Source: Synechococcales cyanobacterium PMM_0073 (GTDB taxonomy: Bacteria; Cyanobacteriota; Cyanobacteriia; Elainellales; Elainellaceae). From it: a stretch of DNA of 10,991 bases. Where the stretch lies: positions 1-10,991 of the forward strand of contig CASBQH010000164.1 in NCBI GenBank assembly GCA_949127695.1, written 5' to 3'. The position numbers and the translations under genes are program-made. Of this stretch, positions 7,791 through 10,991 are shown one piece after another (within the stretch, counting starts at the first letter, position 1; each line of letters starts with the position of its first letter). The notes under the pieces are model-generated. The model saw nothing but the letters and a program-made list of their open reading frames with translations, ran no database searches and was not told the DNA's origin.

Positions 7791-8273
7791 ATGGAGAAAC
7801 GCATTTTGGGGATTGACCCCGGTTTAGCCACGCTTGGATTTGGGGCAGTGCTTTGCGACCGCACCCTCAGCGACTCCACCGTTTCGGTGCTAGATTTCGG
7901 CATCATCCAAACGCCTGCCAAGCATGAAATTGGCGAGCGCCTCTGCATGATCTACGATGACCTGACTAGCTTGGTCAACTCCGTCCAGCCTGATTTGGTG
8001 GCCATCGAGAAGCTGTTTTTTTACAAAATGGGCAATACCATTGCCGTTGCTCAAGCCAGGGGCGTCGTGATGCTGGTGCTGGCGCAGTTTCGGCTACCCT
8101 TGGTAGAATTCACGCCAGCCCAGGTGAAGCAGGCGCTAACCGGACATGGCAACGCCGACAAGCGAGACGTGCAGGAAGCCGTAGCGCGCGAACTCAGCCT
8201 CGATCGGCTGCCCAAGCCTGACGATGCGGCAGATGGGCTGGCCTTGGCTATGACCGCCTGGTTCCAGAGTTAG
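7791..8273 (+). CDS. ruvC: crossover junction endodeoxyribonuclease RuvC (Holliday junction resolvase)
   Basis: RuvC is a dimeric, metal-dependent nuclease that resolves Holliday junctions, working with RuvAB in recombinational repair. The protein has 160 residues, a normal length. The RNase H-like fold starts with [12 protein letters not shown] (5-16), giving catalytic Asp9. Glu73 is in AIEKLFF, and Asp145 and Asp148 are in [11 protein letters not shown], so all four acidic residues are present. [14 protein letters not shown] (111-124) is the typical DNA-binding segment. ATG 7791 gives the family N-terminus, but no Shine-Dalgarno sequence is visible. After the strong clpC terminator it must have its own promoter within 7735-7790; I see no convincing hexamers there. 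A small CAGAG/CTCTG hairpin (8265-8278) covers the stop, without a T run. ruvC and dnaE lie on the same strand but are separated by 199 bases. Confidence 0.96.
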   Translation: MEKRILGIDPGLATLGFGAVLCDRTLSDSTVSVLDFGIIQTPAKHEIGERLCMIYDDLTSLVNSVQPDLVAIEKLFFYKMGNTIAVAQARGVVMLVLAQFRLPLVEFTPAQVKQALTGHGNADKRDVQEAVARELSLDRLPKPDDAADGLALAMTAWFQS

Positions 8274-8327
8274 CTCTGCCCAGGGTTTGGCCAGATTATT
8301 CATAAAACTTGATACATTAGTACCAGA

Positions 8328-8443
8328 AGAGTTTTGTGGCTGATGGCGCTGATTTCACCTGAGGTAAATCTCCACGGGTAGCGTATAGCAGCATAACTTT
8401 TTCAAAAACTCTGTAGATATAGCGGCAATTATCCGCTACGCTA
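8328..8443 (+). promoter_or_regulatory. structured ruvC-dnaE intergenic region with nested inverted repeats
   Basis: The 199-base gap has several self-complementary pairs. An outer pair is AGAGTTTT (8328-8335) with AAAA(A)CTCT (8404-8412). Inside it is a hairpin GATTT(C)ACC-TGA-GGTAAATC (8351-8370). Further on is TAGCGG-N7-CCGCTA (8420-8438). TAGCGTA (8379-8385) can also pair with TACGCTA (8437-8443), which would compete with the previous stem. I cannot locate a confident promoter; TTGATA (8309-8314) lacks a matching -10. Function is not known. Confidence 0.35.
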
Positions 8444-8472
8444 AATCTCAGCCGTTTGGTTTGGGAATCGCC

Positions 8473-10991
8473 ATGTCCTTTGTTGGTCTACATATTCACA
8501 GTGACTACAGCCTGCTAGATGGGGCAAGTCAGCTGCCGCAGCTGGTGGATCGAGCGATTGAGCTGGAGATGCCCGCGATTGCTCTGACCGACCACGGCGT
8601 CATGTATGGGGCGATTGAGCTGCTGAAAGTCTGTAAGGCCAAAGGCATTAAGCCAATTATTGGCAATGAAATGTATGTGATGAACAGCGACATCAGCCAG
8701 CAGGAGCGTCGCCCCAAATATCACCAGATTGTGCTGGCCAAAAATACGCAGGGCTACAAAAACCTGGTGAAGCTGACCACGATTTCGCATTTGCAGGGGG
8801 TGCAGGGCAAGGGGATTTTTTCGCGTCCCTGCATTAACAAAGCGCTGATTGAGCAATATCACCAAGATTTGATTGTCACCAGCGGCTGTTTGGCGGGCGA
8901 GGTGCCACAGGCGATTTTGCAGGGCAAGCCCGAAATTGCTCGACAGGTAGCGCAGTGGTATCAAGATCTGTTTGGCGAGGACTATTATCTAGAGCTGCAA
9001 GATCACGGCTCGCAGGAAGATCGAATTGTCAACGTAGAGCTAGTCAAAATCGCGAGAGAGCTAGAGATTGAGCTAATCTGCACCAACGACTCGCACTATA
9101 TTTCCTGCTTTGACGTGGAGGCACATGACGCGCTGCTCTGCATTCAAACCGGCAAGCTGATCACCGAAGACAAGCGCCTGCGCTACAGCGGCACCGAATA
9201 CCTCAAGTCTGCCGAAGAAATGAGCTGGCTGTTTCGCGATCATCTCGATGATGCGGTGATCGCCGAGTCGATTGCCAACACGCTGAAGGTGGCCGACAAA
9301 ATTGAGGAATACAAAATTCTGGGCGAGCCGCGTATTCCCAACTATCCTGTTCCAGTGGGCAAGAGTCTGCCCGATTACCTAGAAGAAGTGACGCGGCAGG
9401 GGCTGATGGAGCGGTTCAACTGCCAGCAGTACGACGAGATTACGCCAGTCTACCAGGAGCGGCTGGACTACGAGCTGCAAATGATGCACCAGATGGGCTT
9501 TGACGCCTACTTCCTGGTGGTCTGGGACTATATTAAATTCGCTCGCGATCAGGGGATTCCGGTCGGGCCGGGGCGCGGTTCGGCGGCGGGGTCGCTGGTG
9601 GCCTATGCGCTGCGAATCACCAACATTGACCCGGTGCATCACGGCTTGCTGTTTGAGCGCTTCCTCAACCCTGAACGCAAGTCAATGCCAGATATTGACA
9701 CAGACTTCTGCATTGATCGGCGGGAGGAGGTGATTGAATACGTCACCGAAAAATATGGCACGGAGCGGGTAGCGCAGATTATCACCTATAACCGGATGGC
9801 CTCTAAAGCCGTACTCAAAGACGTGGCGCGGGTTTTGGATATTCCCTATTCCGAGTCTGACAAAATGGCGAAGCTGATCCCGGTGGTGCGGGGCAAGCCC
9901 ACCAAGCTGGCGGTGATGATTTCGGAGACGACGCCTGCACCAGAGTTTCGCGAAAAGTATCTCAATGATCCGAAAGTGCGGCGCTGGCTGGATATGGCGC
10001 TGCGGATTGAGGGCACGAACAAAAGCGTTGGTATTCATGCGGCAGGCGTGGTGATTTCGTCTGACCCGCTAGATGAAATTGTGCCCTTGCAGCGCAACGC
10101 CGACGGCTCGGTGTTCACCCAATATTACATGGAAGATATTGAGGCGCTGGGGCTGCTAAAAATGGACTTCTTGGGCTTAAAAAACCTGACCATGATCCAA
10201 AAAGCAGTTGAGCTAATCAAGCAAACCCAGCAGATTGATATCGATCTCGATGGTCTGCCAATGGATGATCTCAAATCCTATCAGCTGCTAGGCCGAGGTG
10301 AACTAGAAGGGATCTTTCAGCTGGAGTCTTCCGGGATGCGGCAGATTGTTAGAGATCTGCGGCCTTCTGGATTGGAAGATATTTCGTCGGTGCTGGCGCT
10401 CTATCGACCGGGGCCATTAGATGCTGGGTTAATTCCCAAGTTTATTAACCGTAAACATGGGCGTGAACAGATTTCTTATGAAGATAAGATTTTAGAGCCG
10501 ATTCTCAAAGAAACATACGGCATCATGGTCTATCAAGAGCAGATTATGAAAATTGCTCAGGATATGGCCGGATATTCGCTGGGACAGGCCGACCTGCTGC
10601 GGCGGGCGATGGGTAAGAAAAAGAAGTCGGAGATGGAAAAGCACCAGGAATTATTTATCAAAGGTGCATCTGACAACGGCGTCAAGCCAAAGGTGGCCGC
10701 AGATCTATTTGAGCAAATGGTGATGTTTGCCGAATATTGCTTCAACAAATCGCACTCCACCGCCTACGGCTATATTACCTACCAGACGGCCTATCTCAAG
10801 GCGAATTATCCAGTCGAATATATGGCGGCGCTGCTCACCTCTAACAGCGGCGACCAAGACAAGGTGCAGAAATATATTGCCACCTGCATGAGCATGGGCA
10901 TTACCGTCGAGCCGCCCAGCATCAACCGTTCGGGCATTGACTTTACGCCGCTGTCTGAAAGCATTTTGTTTGGGCTTTCGGCAGTCCGCAA
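8473..10991 (+). CDS. dnaE: DNA polymerase III alpha subunit, intein-free, 3' end outside window
   Basis: This is the catalytic subunit of the replicative DNA polymerase. The window shows 839 residues plus two bases; cyanobacterial DnaE is about 1,170 residues without an intein, so most of the polymerase is present and the C-terminal domains are missing. The PHP domain (about 1-270) has HIHSDYS (His7, His9), Asp16, TDHG (His41), Glu66, GCLAGE (Cys139) and NDSHY (Asp206, His208). The polymerase core has [10 protein letters not shown] 365-374, the catalytic pair in PDIDTDF (Asp407, Asp409), GIHAAG 520-525 and the third aspartate in KMDFLGL (Asp565). FAEY at 752-755 runs directly into [12 protein letters not shown] from Cys756, the canonical split-intein site, with nothing inserted. 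I followed the frame codon by codon and found no stop or shift. ATG 8473 is preceded by TGGGA, a moderate ribosome binding site. Confidence 0.98.
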   Translation, partial: MSFVGLHIHSDYSLLDGASQLPQLVDRAIELEMPAIALTDHGVMYGAIELLKVCKAKGIKPIIGNEMYVMNSDISQQERRPKYHQIVLAKNTQGYKNLVKLTTISHLQGVQGKGIFSRPCINKALIEQYHQDLIVTSGCLAGEVPQAILQGKPEIARQVAQWYQDLFGEDYYLELQDHGSQEDRIVNVELVKIARELEIELICTNDSHYISCFDVEAHDALLCIQTGKLITEDKRLRYSGTEYLKSAEEMSWLFRDHLDDAVIAESIANTLKVADKIEEYKILGEPRIPNYPVPVGKSLPDYLEEVTRQGLMERFNCQQYDEITPVYQERLDYELQMMHQMGFDAYFLVVWDYIKFARDQGIPVGPGRGSAAGSLVAYALRITNIDPVHHGLLFERFLNPERKSMPDIDTDFCIDRREEVIEYVTEKYGTERVAQIITYNRMASKAVLKDVARVLDIPYSESDKMAKLIPVVRGKPTKLAVMISETTPAPEFREKYLNDPKVRRWLDMALRIEGTNKSVGIHAAGVVISSDPLDEIVPLQRNADGSVFTQYYMEDIEALGLLKMDFLGLKNLTMIQKAVELIKQTQQIDIDLDGLPMDDLKSYQLLGRGELEGIFQLESSGMRQIVRDLRPSGLEDISSVLALYRPGPLDAGLIPKFINRKHGREQISYEDKILEPILKETYGIMVYQEQIMKIAQDMAGYSLGQADLLRRAMGKKKKSEMEKHQELFIKGASDNGVKPKVAADLFEQMVMFAEYCFNKSHSTAYGYITYQTAYLKANYPVEYMAALLTSNSGDQDKVQKYIATCMSMGITVEPPSINRSGIDFTPLSESILFGLSAVR

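Noticed and set aside
8515..8964. Minus-strand open frames inside dnaE (also 9379-9642, 9682-10038)
   Set aside because: These are antisense shadows of the confirmed DnaE frame, without family features.
1..10991. HIP1 palindromes, CRISPR repeats, insertion sequences, tRNA or rRNA genes
   Set aside because: Searched by eye; no GCGATCGC, no regularly spaced repeats, no transposase or terminal repeats, and no cloverleaf or ribosomal sequence was found.

Overview
The window reads as chromosomal core DNA of a cyanobacterium. The evidence is a DUF3143 protein (a small family I know only from cyanobacteria), the strand-and-order block lysA-cdaA-uppS facing away from rimI-clpC, a cyanobacterial-type ClpC with an LGF loop, and a DnaE whose closest remembered sequence is the cyanobacterial replicative polymerase. 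By eye the DNA is moderately GC-rich. I found no copy of the palindrome GCGATCGC (HIP1). The DnaE is uninterrupted at the place where many cyanobacteria carry a split intein. Together these suggest a lineage other than the HIP1-rich, split-intein types, but I cannot name a genus.

Layout. Bases 1-708 hold the 3' part of a secreted or periplasmic-type alpha/beta hydrolase, followed by a 90-residue DUF3143 gene (760-1032). Both are on the plus strand. Converging on them from the minus strand is lysA (2778-4172), then cdaA (1811-2716), then uppS (1053-1814). The last two share an ATGA stop/start overlap. From a divergent intergenic region of about 150 bases, rimI (from about 4321) and clpC (5172-7670) run on the plus strand. 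clpC ends at a strong intrinsic terminator (7693-7734). ruvC (7791-8273) follows, then a 199-base leader with nested inverted repeats, then dnaE (8473 to the window end, truncated at the 3' side).

How the genes fit together. The minus-strand set concerns the envelope. LysA consumes meso-diaminopimelate, which is also a peptidoglycan building block. UppS makes the C55 lipid carrier for cell-wall synthesis. CdaA makes c-di-AMP, a signal tied to turgor and cell-wall homeostasis in other bacteria. The plus-strand set is proteostasis (ClpC, RimI) and DNA maintenance (RuvC, DnaE).

Nothing here looks like a mobile element, defence island, CRISPR array or RNA gene. No intergenic gap exceeds 300 bases. 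The points most worth a second look are the intein-free DnaE split site, the intact PHP metal site in DnaE, a 21-base tandem duplication forming the ClpC tail, an inverted repeat just upstream of the likely clpC promoter, and the folded leader of dnaE.
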